Of a stretch of 54,241 bases of DNA, positions 1-8,342 are shown one piece after another. The stretch is from positions 1 through 54,241 of the forward strand of contig NZ_JAFKEC010000034.1 of NCBI RefSeq assembly GCF_017848315.1. The letters are read 5' to 3'. The notes beneath the pieces were generated by a model. The model did not search any database, was not told where the DNA came from, and saw nothing but the letters and a program-made list of their open reading frames with translations. Position numbers and translations under genes: made by a program. Source of the DNA: Pseudomonas palmensis (GTDB lineage: Bacteria; Pseudomonadota; Gammaproteobacteria; Pseudomonadales; Pseudomonadaceae). Each line of letters opens with the position of its first letter. The stretch's first letter is position 1.

Positions 1-215
1 CCCCCGCGTCTGCCCCAACGCCTTCTCCAGCACGATGCAGTTGCTCTGCGCATCCTGCTCCAGCGCCGCGATCAAACGCGATGCAGGCGACAGCCCCCAC
101 CCCTCGCAACGTCGCCGCTGTGCTCAATTGCCCCCAGGGCAAGCGGCACGCGGAACCCTGATCTACGCTAACAGTCGCATCTAGCAACTGCCCAGAACCC
201 ACGCAAGGAGCCCGC
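1..215. other. left-edge region with no confident gene
   Basis: No complete gene is visible. On the minus strand a frame stays open from position 123 to the window edge and reads like plausible protein (it contains ALEQDAQSN and VLEKALGQ). It has no ATG start, and a stop codon lies just upstream at 124-126. It could be part of a gene extending left of the window, but I cannot identify it. The last bases hold the ribosome-binding site (AAGGAG, about 205-210) of the adaptor gene at 216. No convincing promoter or operator was seen. Confidence 0.3.
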
Positions 216-1304
216 ATGACGGTGTCGCCCCCCAACCTGATCGTCTGCCTGGGGCTTGCGCTGCTGCTTGGCTGCGGCGAGAAGAAAGCCGCCGCACCCG
301 ACCTGCCCAGGGTGGCGGTGCAACAGGTCAAGGCCGGCGACTTTGCAGCCTCCGTGACCCTCACCGGCGATGTTCAGGCACGGGTGCAGGCCGACCTGTC
401 GTTTCGCGTGGGCGGCAAGATCATCGAGCGCAACGTCGACGTGGGCGATCACGTCAGCGCCAATCAGGTGCTGGCGCGCCTGGACCCCAAGGACCTGCAA
501 ACCAATGTCGACTCGGCCAAGGCCGAGGTCTTCGCCGAACAGGCTCGCGTGACCCAGACTTCCGCCGCCTTTGTGCGCCAGCAGAAGCTGCTGCCCAAGG
601 GCTACACCAGCCAGAGCGAGTACGACGCGGCCCAGGCCGCCTTGCGCAGCAGCCAGAGCGCGCTCAAGGCCGCCCAGGCGCAACTGGCCAACGCCCGCGA
701 ACAACTGAGCTACACCGCGCTGATCGCCGAGGCGCCCGGGGTGATCACCGCGCGCCAGGCCGAGGTGGGGCAGGTAGTGCAGGCCACCGTGCCGATCTTC
801 ACCCTGGCCCGCGACGGCGAGCGCGACGCGGTGTTCAACGTCTACGAATCGCTGCTGATGGCGCCACCCACCCAGCAGGCGATCATCGTCAGCCTGCTCG
901 ACGACCCCAAGGTGCAAGCCAAGGGGCACGTGCGTGAAATCACCCCGACGGTCTCGGCGCAAAGCGGCACGGTGCAGGTCAAGGTCGGCCTGAGCGAGGT
1001 GCCGCCGGCCATGCAGCTGGGCTCGGTGGTGAGTGCCACCGCCAGGGCCGAGGGCACCCCGAGCATCGAGCTGCCGTGGTCGGCGCTGACCAAGGATGTG
1101 CATGACCCGGCGGTGTGGCTGGTGGGCCAGGACAACAAGGTCAACCTGCGCAAGGTCAAGGTGCTGCGCTACCTCACCGGCAAGGTGGTGGTGGGCGACG
1201 GCCTCAAGGGCGGCGAAACCGTGGTGATCGCGGGTGGGCAGCTGCTGCACCCGGACATGCAGGTGGAAGTGGCAGACCCAGCCGACATCGGGGTGACGCA
1301 ATGA
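216..1304 (+). CDS. RND efflux periplasmic adaptor (first membrane fusion lipoprotein)
   Basis: This 362-residue protein is a membrane fusion protein linking an inner-membrane RND pump to an outer-membrane channel. The N-terminus is a lipoprotein signal with lipobox LLGC, so Cys20 should be lipidated and anchor the mature protein in the periplasm. A lipoyl-type half motif (FRVGGKIIERNVDVGD, about residues 65-80) is followed by an Ala/Gln-rich coiled coil (about 95-165) containing LPKGYTSQSEYD, then beta-barrel and membrane-proximal segments. ATG at 216 is preceded by AAGGAG at good spacing. Its stop overlaps the next adaptor's start (ATGA at 1301), showing translational coupling. Two adaptors followed by one pump is the arrangement of P. 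aeruginosa TriABC. The substrate cannot be read from the sequence. Confidence 0.9.
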   Translation: MTVSPPNLIVCLGLALLLGCGEKKAAAPDLPRVAVQQVKAGDFAASVTLTGDVQARVQADLSFRVGGKIIERNVDVGDHVSANQVLARLDPKDLQTNVDSAKAEVFAEQARVTQTSAAFVRQQKLLPKGYTSQSEYDAAQAALRSSQSALKAAQAQLANAREQLSYTALIAEAPGVITARQAEVGQVVQATVPIFTLARDGERDAVFNVYESLLMAPPTQQAIIVSLLDDPKVQAKGHVREITPTVSAQSGTVQVKVGLSEVPPAMQLGSVVSATARAEGTPSIELPWSALTKDVHDPAVWLVGQDNKVNLRKVKVLRYLTGKVVVGDGLKGGETVVIAGGQLLHPDMQVEVADPADIGVTQ

Positions 1305-2368
1305 GAACCCTGTGGCTGATGTTCGGTTGTGTGTTGCTGGCCGCCTGCGCCGATGACGAGCCGCCGCCCGAGCCGGTGCGCCCGGTGCTGTCCCAGGTGG
1401 TGCAGGCGCAGGACCAGGCGCGCCTGGGGCGCTTTGCCGGCTCCATCCAGGCGCGCTACGAAAGCACCCTGGGCTTTCGCGTGGGCGGGCGCATCGCCCG
1501 GCGCTGGGTGGATGTGGGCGCCACGGTGAAGGCCGGCGACACCCTGGCCACCCTCGACCCCACCGACCAGCAGAACCAGTTGCGTGCCGCCGAAGGCGAC
1601 CTGGCCAAGGTGCAGGCGCAGTGGATCAACGCCCAGGCCAACGCCCGTCGTCAGCAGCAGCTGTTCGACCGGGGCGTGGGTGCCCAGGCCCAGCTGGACA
1701 TCGCCCAGACCGACCTGAAGACTACCGGCGCCTCGCTCGAACAGGCCAAGGCGGCGGTCAACCAGGCCCGCGACCAGCTGGGCTACAGCACCTTGCAGGC
1801 CGACCACCCCGCCGTGGTCACTGCCTGGCAGGCCGAGGCCGGGCAGGTGGTCACCGCCGGCCAGGGCGTGGTCACGCTGGCGCGCCCGGACGTCAAGGAG
1901 GCGGTGATCGACCTGCCCGCAGGCCTGGCCGACGAACTGTCGGGCGAGGTGAAGTTCCTGGTGGCCGCGCAGCTCGACCCCAGTGTGAACACCAGTGCCG
2001 TGCTGCGCGAGATCGAGCCCCAGGCCGACGCGGCCACGCGTACCCGGCGCGCGCGCCTGACCCTGGCCGACACCCCCGAGGCCTTTCGCCTGGGCACGGC
2101 CATCAGCGTCACCCTGAGCTCGGCGATCCAACCGCGCAGCGAGCTGCCGTTGAGCGCCCTGCAGGAGGTCGACGGGCACACCCGGGTATGGGTCGTCGAC
2201 CCGCAGCAGCATACGGTTTCATTGCGTGACGTGAAGGTCAGCGAGCGGCTGGACAACAGCGTGGTGCTCAGTGCCGGCCTGCAGCCGGGCGAGCGTGTGG
2301 TCACGGCGGGGGTCAACAGCCTCAAGCCTGGCCAGAAGGTAAAAATCGATGAGGAAGGCCCGCGATGA
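1301..2368 (+). CDS. RND efflux periplasmic adaptor (second membrane fusion lipoprotein)
   Basis: This 355-residue adaptor is paralogous to its upstream neighbour. The ATG at 1301 lies inside the ATGA overlap with the preceding stop. The open frame continues upstream, but this start gives a proper lipoprotein signal with LLAAC (Cys16), which decides the choice. FRVGGRIARRWVDVGA is the lipoyl half motif (about residues 55-70), followed by a coiled coil (about 85-155) and the barrel domain. The stop overlaps the pump gene's start by four bases (ATGA at 2365). In TriABC-type pumps both adaptors are needed and form a mixed hexamer; by analogy this one probably pairs with the product of 216-1304. 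Confidence 0.9.
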   Translation: MRTLWLMFGCVLLAACADDEPPPEPVRPVLSQVVQAQDQARLGRFAGSIQARYESTLGFRVGGRIARRWVDVGATVKAGDTLATLDPTDQQNQLRAAEGDLAKVQAQWINAQANARRQQQLFDRGVGAQAQLDIAQTDLKTTGASLEQAKAAVNQARDQLGYSTLQADHPAVVTAWQAEAGQVVTAGQGVVTLARPDVKEAVIDLPAGLADELSGEVKFLVAAQLDPSVNTSAVLREIEPQADAATRTRRARLTLADTPEAFRLGTAISVTLSSAIQPRSELPLSALQEVDGHTRVWVVDPQQHTVSLRDVKVSERLDNSVVLSAGLQPGERVVTAGVNSLKPGQKVKIDEEGPR

Positions 2369-5300
2369 AAGGAAGCTTCAACCTGTCGGAATGGGCACTC
2401 AAGCACCAATCCTTCGTCTGGTACCTGATGTTCGTCGCGTTGCTGATGGGGGTGTTTTCCTATTTCAACCTGGGCCGTGAGGAGGACCCCTCGTTCACCA
2501 TCAAGACCATGGTCATCCAGACCCGCTGGCCCGGCGCCACCCAGGACGAGACCCTGCTGCAGGTCACCGACCGCATCGAGAAGAAACTCGAGGAACTGGA
2601 CTCGCTCGACTACGTGAAAAGCTACACCCGGCCCGGCGAGTCGACAGTGTTCGTCAACCTGCTCGATACCACCAAGGCTGGCGACATCCCGCAGATCTGG
2701 TACCAGGTGCGCAAGAAGATCCAGGACATCCGCGGCGAGTTCCCCCAGGGCATCCAGAGCCCCGGCTTCAACGACGAGTTTGGCGATGTGTTCGGCTCGG
2801 TGTATGCGTTCACCGCCGACGGCATCTCGATGCGCCAGCTGCGCGATTACGTCGAGCAGGTACGTGCAGAAATCCGCGAGGTGCCGGGGCTGGGCAAGGT
2901 CGAGATGATCGGCCAGCAGGACGAGGTGCTGTACCTGAACTTCTCCACCCGCAAGCTGGCGGCCCTGGGCATCGACCAGCGCCAGGTGGTGCAGGCGTTG
3001 CAGGCGCAGAACGCGGTGACCCCGGCCGGGGTGATGGAGGCCGGCCCCGAGCGCATCTCGGTGCGCACCACTGGCCAGTTCGCCTCGGAGAAAGACCTGG
3101 AGCAGGTCAACCTGCGCCTGGACGACCGCTTCTATCGCCTGGCCGATATTGCCGAGATCAGCCGCGGCTACGCCGACCCGCCCACGCCGATGTTCCGCTA
3201 CGACGGCAAGCCTGCCATCGGCCTGGCCATCGGCATGAAGAAGGGCGGCAACATCCAGGCCTTCGGCAAGCAGCTGCACGAGCGCATGGAGGCCGCCACC
3301 GCCGACCTGCCGGTGGGCGTGGGCGTGCACACCGTGTCGGACCAGGCGGTGGTGGTCGAGGAGGCCGTGGGCGGCTTTACCAGTGCGCTGTTCGAGGCGG
3401 TGGTGATCGTGCTGGTGGTCAGTTTCATCAGCCTCGGGGTGCGTGCCGGGCTGGTGGTGGCCTGCTCGATTCCGCTGGTGCTGGCCATGGTGTTCGTGTT
3501 CATGGAGTACAGCGGCATTACCATGCAGCGGATCTCCCTCGGCGCGCTGATCATCGCGCTGGGCCTGCTGGTGGATGATGCGATGATCACCGTGGAGGTG
3601 ATGGTCACGCGGCTGGAGAAGGGCGAGAGCAAGGAGCAGGCGGCCACGTTCGCCTACACCTCCACCGCCTTCCCGATGCTCACCGGCACCCTGGTGACGG
3701 TGGCGGGTTTCGTGCCCATCGGCCTGAACGCCAGCTCTGCGGGCGAGTACACCTTCACCCTGTTTGCGGTGATCGCCGTGGCGCTGCTGGTGTCGTGGGT
3801 GGTGGCGGTACTGTTCGCGCCGGTGCTGGGGGTGCACCTGCTCAGCGCCAAGGTCAAGGCCCACGACGCCGAGCCCGGGCGTATCGGTCGCGGTTTCAAC
3901 CATGGCCTGCTGTGGTGCATGCGCCACCGCTGGATCACCATCATCGGCACCGTGGTGCTGTTCGCCCTGGCGGTGTTCAGCATGCGCTTCGTGCAGAACC
4001 AGTTCTTCCCGTCCTCGGACCGCCCGGAGATCCTGGTGGACCTCAACCTGCCGCAGAACGCCTCCATCGACGAGACGCGCAAGGCGGTGGACAAGCTGGA
4101 GGCGACCCTCAAGGACGACCCGGACATCGTGCGCTGGAGTACCTACATCGGTCAGGGCGCGATCCGTTTCTACCTGCCGCTGGACCAGCAGCTGGAGAAC
4201 CCGTACTACGCCCAGCTGGTGATCGTGAGCAAGGGTCTGGAGTCGCGCGAGGCGCTCACGGCGCGCCTGAAGGAGCGCCTGCGCAAGGACTTCGTCGGCA
4301 TCGGCAGCTACGTGCAGTCGCTGGAGATGGGCCCGCCGGTGGGTCGGCCGATCCAGTACCGGGTCAGCGGCAAGGACATCGACCAGGTGCGCAAGCATGC
4401 GATCGAACTGGCGGCGCTGCTCGATGGCAACTCCCATGTGGGCGAGATCATTTACGACTGGAACGAGCCGGGCAAGGTGCTGCGCATCGACATTGCCCAG
4501 GACAAGGCGCGCCAGCTTGGGCTGTCGTCCGAGGACGTGGCCAACCTGATGAACGGCATCGTCAGCGGCTCGCCGGTGACCCAGGTGAACGATGACATCT
4601 ACCTGATCGACGTGATCGGGCGCGCGGTGGACAGCGAGCGTGACTCGCCGCAGACCCTGCAGAACCTGCAGATCGTCACGCCCAGCGGCACCTCGATTCC
4701 ATTGCTGGCGTTTGCCACGGTGCGCTACGAGCTGGAGCAGCCGCTGGTGTGGCGGCGTGACCGCAAGCCGACCATCACGGTCAAGGCGGCGGTGCGTGAC
4801 GAGATCCAGCCGACCGACCTGGTGGCGCAGCTCAAGCCGCAGATCGACGAGTTTGCGCGTAAGTTGCCGGCCGGTTATCAGGTGGCGACGGGGGGCACGG
4901 TGGAGGAGAGCGGCAAGGCCCAGGGGCCGATTGCCAAGGTGGTGCCGTTGATGCTGTTTCTGATGGCGACGTTCCTGATGATTCAGCTGCACAGTGTGCA
5001 GAAGCTGTTCCTGGTGGCGAGCGTGGCGCCGCTGGGGTTGATTGGCGTGGTGCTGGCGCTGATCCCCACGGGTACGCCGATGGGGTTCGTGGCGATACTG
5101 GGTATTCTGGCGCTGGCGGGGATCATCATCCGCAACTCGGTGATCCTGGTGACGCAGATCGATGCGTACGAGGCCGATGGGTATGCGCCGTGGGATGCGG
5201 TGGTGGAGGCTACGGACCATCGTCGCCGGCCGATTCTGCTGACGGCGGCGGCGGCGAGCCTGGGCATGATTCCGATTGCGCGGGAAGTGTTCTGGGGGCC

Positions 5301-5412
5301 GATGGCCTACGCGATGATTGGCGGCATCATTGTCGCCACGTTGCTGACCTTGCTGTTTTTGCCGGCGCTGTATGTGGCCTGGTACAAGATCAAGGAGCCG
5401 CAGCGCGAGTGA
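2365..5412 (+). CDS. RND multidrug efflux pump, inner-membrane subunit
   Basis: This 1015-residue protein is a full-length resistance-nodulation-division transporter (AcrB/MexB superfamily, closest in arrangement to TriC). A first transmembrane helix (about residues 18-36) precedes a large periplasmic porter domain, then a helix block (about 335-500), a second periplasmic domain and the last helix block (about 850-1005). The proton-relay acidic pair is visible in GLLVDDAMITVE (about residue 405). The start overlaps the second adaptor by four bases, so the three genes form one operon. No outer-membrane channel gene follows; a REP palindrome and a RAYT gene come next, so the pump must borrow a TolC/OpmH-type channel from elsewhere. 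The substrate is unknown. Confidence 0.95.
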   Translation: MKGSFNLSEWALKHQSFVWYLMFVALLMGVFSYFNLGREEDPSFTIKTMVIQTRWPGATQDETLLQVTDRIEKKLEELDSLDYVKSYTRPGESTVFVNLLDTTKAGDIPQIWYQVRKKIQDIRGEFPQGIQSPGFNDEFGDVFGSVYAFTADGISMRQLRDYVEQVRAEIREVPGLGKVEMIGQQDEVLYLNFSTRKLAALGIDQRQVVQALQAQNAVTPAGVMEAGPERISVRTTGQFASEKDLEQVNLRLDDRFYRLADIAEISRGYADPPTPMFRYDGKPAIGLAIGMKKGGNIQAFGKQLHERMEAATADLPVGVGVHTVSDQAVVVEEAVGGFTSALFEAVVIVLVVSFISLGVRAGLVVACSIPLVLAMVFVFMEYSGITMQRISLGALIIALGLLVDDAMITVEVMVTRLEKGESKEQAATFAYTSTAFPMLTGTLVTVAGFVPIGLNASSAGEYTFTLFAVIAVALLVSWVVAVLFAPVLGVHLLSAKVKAHDAEPGRIGRGFNHGLLWCMRHRWITIIGTVVLFALAVFSMRFVQNQFFPSSDRPEILVDLNLPQNASIDETRKAVDKLEATLKDDPDIVRWSTYIGQGAIRFYLPLDQQLENPYYAQLVIVSKGLESREALTARLKERLRKDFVGIGSYVQSLEMGPPVGRPIQYRVSGKDIDQVRKHAIELAALLDGNSHVGEIIYDWNEPGKVLRIDIAQDKARQLGLSSEDVANLMNGIVSGSPVTQVNDDIYLIDVIGRAVDSERDSPQTLQNLQIVTPSGTSIPLLAFATVRYELEQPLVWRRDRKPTITVKAAVRDEIQPTDLVAQLKPQIDEFARKLPAGYQVATGGTVEESGKAQGPIAKVVPLMLFLMATFLMIQLHSVQKLFLVASVAPLGLIGVVLALIPTGTPMGFVAILGILALAGIIIRNSVILVTQIDAYEADGYAPWDAVVEATDHRRRPILLTAAAASLGMIPIAREVFWGPMAYAMIGGIIVATLLTLLFLPALYVAWYKIKEPQRE

Positions 5413-5440
5413 TGGCCCGTTCGCTGGCCGGCCTGCCCCT

Positions 5441-5464
5441 GTAGGAGCCGGCCTTGCCGGCGAA
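5441..5464. repeat. REP palindrome downstream of the RND operon
   Basis: A single REP element with stem GCCGGC-CTT-GCCGGC preceded by GTAGGA. It lies 28 bases after the pump stop and 14 bases before the 3' end of the RAYT gene, so it flanks the RAYT on the side opposite the tandem array. Confidence 0.9.
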
Positions 5465-5478
5465 AGCCGTTGCACGGT

Positions 5479-5934
5479 TCAAAGCCAGATGGCATCCCAG
5501 TGCGGATAGTCCCCGATGTTTTGCACGAGCCCGGCCCGTAGAGGATTGGCCACGATGTAACGTGCCACTGCCTGGACATCTTCATCCTTGCGCAGCGCGC
5601 GATCGTGAAAGCCGTGTTGCCAAAGACGACCTTTTCGATGGAATGTCTTGTTCACCAGGCAGGTACTGCGGGATTTGATCCTGCGCATCAGTGACGCCAA
5701 AGTGCCGTGTTGCAGTTCGATCAGCCAATGCAGGTGATCTGGCATTAGCACCCAGGCCAGTGACTTGGCCAGGCGCTGGTGCTGGGCGTACTGCAGTTGC
5801 TCGACCATCAGGCGGGCGATTTGGAAGTCGCTGAAAACCGGGTGCCGGTGCTCGACCACACTGGTGAGCAGGTACAGCCTGCCGGGTTCGGAGAACCGGC
5901 CGCGCCGCAGGAGGTGAGCGTTTGAACGATCCAT
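5479..5934 (-). CDS. REP-associated tyrosine transposase (RAYT, Y1 HUH family)
   Basis: This 151-residue protein belongs to the IS200/IS605-like Y1 transposase family that is domesticated in Pseudomonas and linked to REP/REPIN spread. The metal-binding HUH-type motif is PDHLHWL (His67, His69), and the likely nucleophile is Tyr126 in VARYIVANP. GRLYLLTSVV near the N-terminus and WQHGFHDRAL are also family-typical. I chose ATG at 5934 because AAGGAA lies 7 bases upstream; an ATG 10 codons earlier lacks such a site. The gene sits between a single REP (5441-5464) and a four-unit paired-REP array (6007-6581), the expected context for a RAYT acting on its own REPs. No frameshift or missing catalytic residue was seen, so it may be active. 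Confidence 0.93.
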   Translation of the reverse strand: MDRSNAHLLRRGRFSEPGRLYLLTSVVEHRHPVFSDFQIARLMVEQLQYAQHQRLAKSLAWVLMPDHLHWLIELQHGTLASLMRRIKSRSTCLVNKTFHRKGRLWQHGFHDRALRKDEDVQAVARYIVANPLRAGLVQNIGDYPHWDAIWL

Positions 5935-6006
5935 GTCAGTTTCCTTGAAAGGTAGAGATTTCAAGGTAGCTGTGGCGTTGTTGGTGAGACGTATGGCTTT
6001 GGTTCT

Positions 6007-6581
6007 TAATGTGTTCGGCCTGGCCTCTTCGCCGGCAAGGCCGGCTCCTACAGGTAGGGCGTCGTCTGTAGGAGCCGGCGTTGCCGGCGAAGCAGTCGAC
6101 GCTGCTCAACGCCTGGCCGTTTCATCCTGGCTGTGTGGGCAGTTATCGAAGGTGCAGAGTAGTTGGCTATTGATGTGTTCTGGCTGGCCTCTTCGCCGGC
6201 AAGGCCGGCTCCTACGGGTAGAGCGTTGTCTGTAGGAGCCGGCGTTGCCGGCGAAGCAGCCGACGCTGCTCAACGCCTGGCCGTTTCATCCTGGCTGTGC
6301 GGGCAGCTGTCGAAGGTGTAGGTAGTTGGTTATTGATGTGTTCGGCCTGGCCTCTTCGCCGGCAAGGCCGGCTCCTACAGGTAGGGCGTCGTTTGTAGGA
6401 GCCGGCGTTGCCGGCGAAGCAGCCGACGCTGTCCAACGCCTGGCCGTTTCATCCTGGCTGTGCGGGCAGCTGTCGAAGGTGCAGGTAGTTGGTTATTGAT
6501 GTGTTCTGGCTGGCCTCTTCGCCGGCAAGGCCGGCTCCTACGGGTAGGGCGTCGTCTGTAGGAGCCGGCGTTGCCGGCGAA
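6007..6581. repeat. tandem array of four paired-REP (BIME) units
   Basis: This gene-free stretch upstream of the RAYT is built from four inverted REP pairs at about 6028-6091, 6192-6255, 6355-6418 and 6518-6581. They are separated by three nearly identical spacers of about 99-100 bases, giving a period of 163-164. Each pair has a left arm starting TTCGCCGGC and a right arm ending GCCGGCGAA. The right arm's loop is GTT in all four copies, while REPs elsewhere in the window have CTT. The last unit ends 4 bases before the metI stop codon. Small differences alternate between units (see findings), suggesting duplication of a two-unit block. I see no gene in the spacers. The 70 or so bases before the array (5935-6006) hold only the RAYT leader. 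Confidence 0.92.
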
Positions 6582-6585
6582 GCGA

Positions 6586-7230
6586 TCATCGCTTGTTCAA
6601 CCCCCGCGCCAACCGGTCCCCGCCCAGCTGGATCAACGCCACCAGCACTACCAGCATCACGATCACCGTCAGCATGATCTGGCTGTCGAAGCGCTGGTAC
6701 CCGTACCGGTACGCGATGTCCCCCAACCCACCGGCACCAATCGCACCAGCCATCGCCGACGAATTGATCATGGTCACCAGGGTGATGGTGAAGCCGCCCA
6801 CGATGCCTGGCAGCGCCTCGGGCAACAGCACATGCCAGACGATGTGCCAGCGCCGGCACCCCATCGCCTGCGCCGCCTCGATCAGCCCATGATCCACCTC
6901 GCGCAGGCTCACCTCGGCAATGCGCGCAAAAAACGGTGTGGCCGCAATCGTCAGCGGTACCACCGCCGCCCACACGCCATACGTGGTGCCCACGATCAGC
7001 CGCGTGAACGGGATCAACGCCACCATCAGGATCAGAAACGGTATCGAGCGGAACAGGTTGACGAACGCCCCCAGCACGCGGTTCACCAGCGGCGCCTCGT
7101 AGATGCCGCCCTTGCCGCTGGTCACCAGGATCACCGCCAGCGGAATGCCCGCCAGCAACGCGATCAGCGACGACACGCCCACCATCAGCAGGGTGTCGAG
7201 CACTCCCTGCAACAATCGATCAAACCACAT
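6586..7230 (-). CDS. metI: MetI-type ABC transporter permease
   Basis: This 214-residue inner-membrane permease has about five hydrophobic helices and the family EAA loop (EAAQAMGCRRWHIVWHV, near residues 117-135) that contacts the ATPase. Length and sequence fit the D-methionine permease MetI. The start overlaps the end of the ATPase gene by 11 bases, so it is the last gene of a minus-strand operon with two DszC-like and one DszA-like monooxygenase. That context suggests the imported compound may be an organosulfur nutrient rather than, or in addition to, methionine. The stop lies 4 bases from the REP array, which probably marks the 3' end of the transcript. Confidence 0.9.
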   Translation of the reverse strand: MWFDRLLQGVLDTLLMVGVSSLIALLAGIPLAVILVTSGKGGIYEAPLVNRVLGAFVNLFRSIPFLILMVALIPFTRLIVGTTYGVWAAVVPLTIAATPFFARIAEVSLREVDHGLIEAAQAMGCRRWHIVWHVLLPEALPGIVGGFTITLVTMINSSAMAGAIGAGGLGDIAYRYGYQRFDSQIMLTVIVMLVVLVALIQLGGDRLARGLNKR

Positions 7231-8341
7231 AGCCCAGCACCTCCACCTGCGCCGCCCACTGGCGTGCCCGTTCGATCACCTGCGCATGCCCGTGCGCCGA
7301 GTTGGCCACCGACACCACCAGCTGCCCCAGCGCACGTTCCTGGATCGGTTCGATACCGCCCTGCAGCAGGCTCACCTGGCCGCCCAGCAACGCGAACAGC
7401 GTCGACAGTTCCGGTGCCTCGCGGTCGCGCCCGCTGACGCGCAGGCGCAGTACCAGCGCGGCCTGCGCATTCGGCGCCTCGGGCAGCAGGCGGGCCTGCA
7501 GGTGCTGCGGCAAGGCTGGCTGTAGCGGCGCCAGCAAGGTCTTGCTGACCGCGTGCTGCGGGTCGCCGAACACCTGCCACACCGCCCCCTGCTCGACGAT
7601 GCGCCCGCGCTCGAGCACCACCACGCGATGGCAGATATCGCGGATCACCGCCATCTCGTGGGTAATCAGGATGATGGTCAGGCCCAGGCGCTGGTTGATG
7701 TCGCGCAGCAGCGCCAGAATCGAGCCGGTGGTCTCCGGGTCCAGCGCCGAAGTGGCCTCGTCGCACAGCAGTATCTGCGGGTCGTGCACCAGCGCGCGGG
7801 CAATCCCCACGCGCTGCTTCTGCCCGCCCGACAACTGCGCCGGGTACACCCCGTGCTTGTCCTGCAGGCCCACCAGCTCCAGCAGTTCGGCCACCTTGCG
7901 CTGGCGCTGGGCCTTGGGCACGCCGGCCACCTTCAGCGGCAGTTCGACGTTCTGCCACACGGTCTTGGCCGACATCAGGTTGAAGTGCTGGAAGATCATG
8001 CCGATGCGTCGGCGCAACGCCACCAGGTGGTCCTCGTTGTGCTCGCCGATGTCGACCTGGTCGATCAGCACCCGGCCGCTGCTGGGTTGCTCCAGGCGGT
8101 TGAGGGTGCGGATCAGCGACGACTTGCCGGCGCCGCTGCGGCCGATGATGCCGAAGATCTCGCCGCGCTGGATGTTCAGGTCGATGTCCGCCAGCGCCGC
8201 CGTGGCCTGCCCGGGGTAGGTCTTGTTGACGCCGATCAGGCGCACTTGCGCGCTGCTCAACTCAGGGTGCAGCGCGTGCCGTGGCGCGGGCTGCGCAGGT
8301 GGGCTGGGGTGCGCCGTCTGGCGGGCGGTGGCAGCACTCAT
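7220..8341 (-). CDS. metN: MetN-type ABC transporter ATP-binding protein
   Basis: This 373-residue ATPase energises the MetQNI-type importer. Walker A is GRSGAGKSS, the Q-loop FQHFNLM, the signature LSGGQKQRV, Walker B LLCDEATSALD, and the switch histidine is in ITHEM. About 100 residues follow the ATPase core and match the position of the NIL regulatory domain, which in E. coli MetN binds methionine and inhibits transport. The N-terminus has a Pro/Ala-rich extension of about 30 residues before the ABC domain begins (VRLIGVNKTY), making it longer than E. coli MetN. GGAG upstream of 8341 supports the start. It is separated by 1 base from the binding-protein gene and overlaps the permease gene. 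Confidence 0.92.
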   Translation of the reverse strand: MSAATARQTAHPSPPAQPAPRHALHPELSSAQVRLIGVNKTYPGQATAALADIDLNIQRGEIFGIIGRSGAGKSSLIRTLNRLEQPSSGRVLIDQVDIGEHNEDHLVALRRRIGMIFQHFNLMSAKTVWQNVELPLKVAGVPKAQRQRKVAELLELVGLQDKHGVYPAQLSGGQKQRVGIARALVHDPQILLCDEATSALDPETTGSILALLRDINQRLGLTIILITHEMAVIRDICHRVVVLERGRIVEQGAVWQVFGDPQHAVSKTLLAPLQPALPQHLQARLLPEAPNAQAALVLRLRVSGRDREAPELSTLFALLGGQVSLLQGGIEPIQERALGQLVVSVANSAHGHAQVIERARQWAAQVEVLGYVV

Positions 8342-8342
8342 C

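Noticed and set aside
1..123. A minus-strand open frame at the left edge
   Set aside because: It is only 41 codons, has no ATG start and a stop just upstream, and no recognisable family. It is noted but not called a gene.
1783..5475. A 1230-residue minus-strand open frame opposite the RND pump
   Set aside because: It is antisense to clear adaptor and pump genes, has no ribosome-binding site or recognisable domain, and reads as His/Arg-rich low-complexity sequence. It is a by-product of GC-rich third positions.
6007..6581. CRISPR-like direct repeats
   Set aside because: The repeats are palindromic REP pairs with a 163-164 base period, the spacers are nearly identical to one another instead of unique, and there is no cas gene.
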